From Notospermus geniculatus (lineage: Eukaryota; Nemertea; Pilidiophora; Heteronemertea; Lineidae), in NCBI GenBank assembly GCA_002633025.1, contig NMRB01000337.1, positions 16,352 through 80,351 of the forward strand: a DNA stretch of 64,000 nt, given 5' to 3'. The stretch's first letter is position 1. The number at the start of each line of letters is the position of its first letter. Below the pieces are notes generated by a model that saw only the letters and a program-made list of their open reading frames with translations, did no database searches and had not been told where the DNA came from. The position numbers were made by a program, and so were the translations under genes. Positions 63,781-64,000 of the stretch are shown piece after piece.

Positions 63781-64000
63781 TCAAAAAATGAGACTTTCAA
63801 ATGGAAAAAACACCATAATTTTCGGGCGGACCAGCTGACATCCGTCCGTCCAAAAAATGTTCTGGGTCCATCCATTAAATCAAAAAATAAGACTTTCAAA
63901 TGGAAAAAACACCATAATTTTCGGGCGGACCAGCTGACATCCGTCCGTCCAAAAAATGTTCTGGGTCCATCCATTAAATCAAAAAATAAGACTTTCAAAT
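63781..64000. repeat. 99-bp tandem repeat at the right edge
   Basis: TCAAAAAATGAGACTTTCAA type word at 63781, 63880 and 63979. 99 bases is 33 codons and the minus frame stays open through all visible units, but the array runs out of the window. Confidence 0.9.

Overview
The window is eukaryotic and intron-rich, and the gene content and repeat style point to an invertebrate deuterostome (echinoderm, hemichordate or cephalochordate; I cannot separate these). TACATGTA and TAGGCCTA words are scattered throughout, introns are long with GT-AG borders, and the proteins are animal-specific. There are short runs of N and one 268-base gap at 16334-16601.

Three genes can be assembled exon by exon, and every junction keeps the reading frame. 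(1) 815-11558, minus strand: ten exons of a receptor tyrosine kinase of the Trk/MuSK/ROR group. Two twin EGF-like exons, a transmembrane/juxtamembrane exon with an NPxY motif and a complete kinase domain are present; the 5' end was not found. (2) 44603-51935, minus strand: a complete nine-exon alpha-type nicotinic (Cys-loop) receptor subunit of 432 residues with an odd pore sequence. A second copy of its promoter region, signal-peptide exon and first extracellular exon lies beyond its 3' end at 42330-43998 without a body. (3) 52977-63228, plus strand: a complete 18-exon secreted protein of 1349 residues with seven MAM domains and a C-terminal ShKT domain. It lies head-to-head with gene 2, about 1 kb apart.

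The rest, especially 11.6-42.3 kb, has no gene I can support. It is a dense field of short non-autonomous palindromic or terminal-inverted-repeat (TIR) elements, with minisatellites and tandem arrays. Many elements can be grouped into families by comparing copies inside the window, and several carry target-site duplications or have an empty site visible in a paralogous copy. I recognise Tc1/mariner-like elements (TA), PIF/Harbinger- or ISL2EU-like elements (TAA, AAT or TA, with ends like TAAGGGCCGTATTCAC), elements with 9-10 bp duplications (Mutator-like), foldbacks with a tRNA-like Pol III promoter in the middle, and Penelope-like terminal hairpins with a hammerhead-like core.

The most unusual pattern is the chaining of unrelated palindromic families that share one TA at each junction (2579-3153, 39437-39735, 49110-50245). 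The same terminal style occurs on more than ten families with different interiors. The receptor-gene duplication acts as an internal control: three elements present in the downstream copy are missing from the same position in the intact gene.
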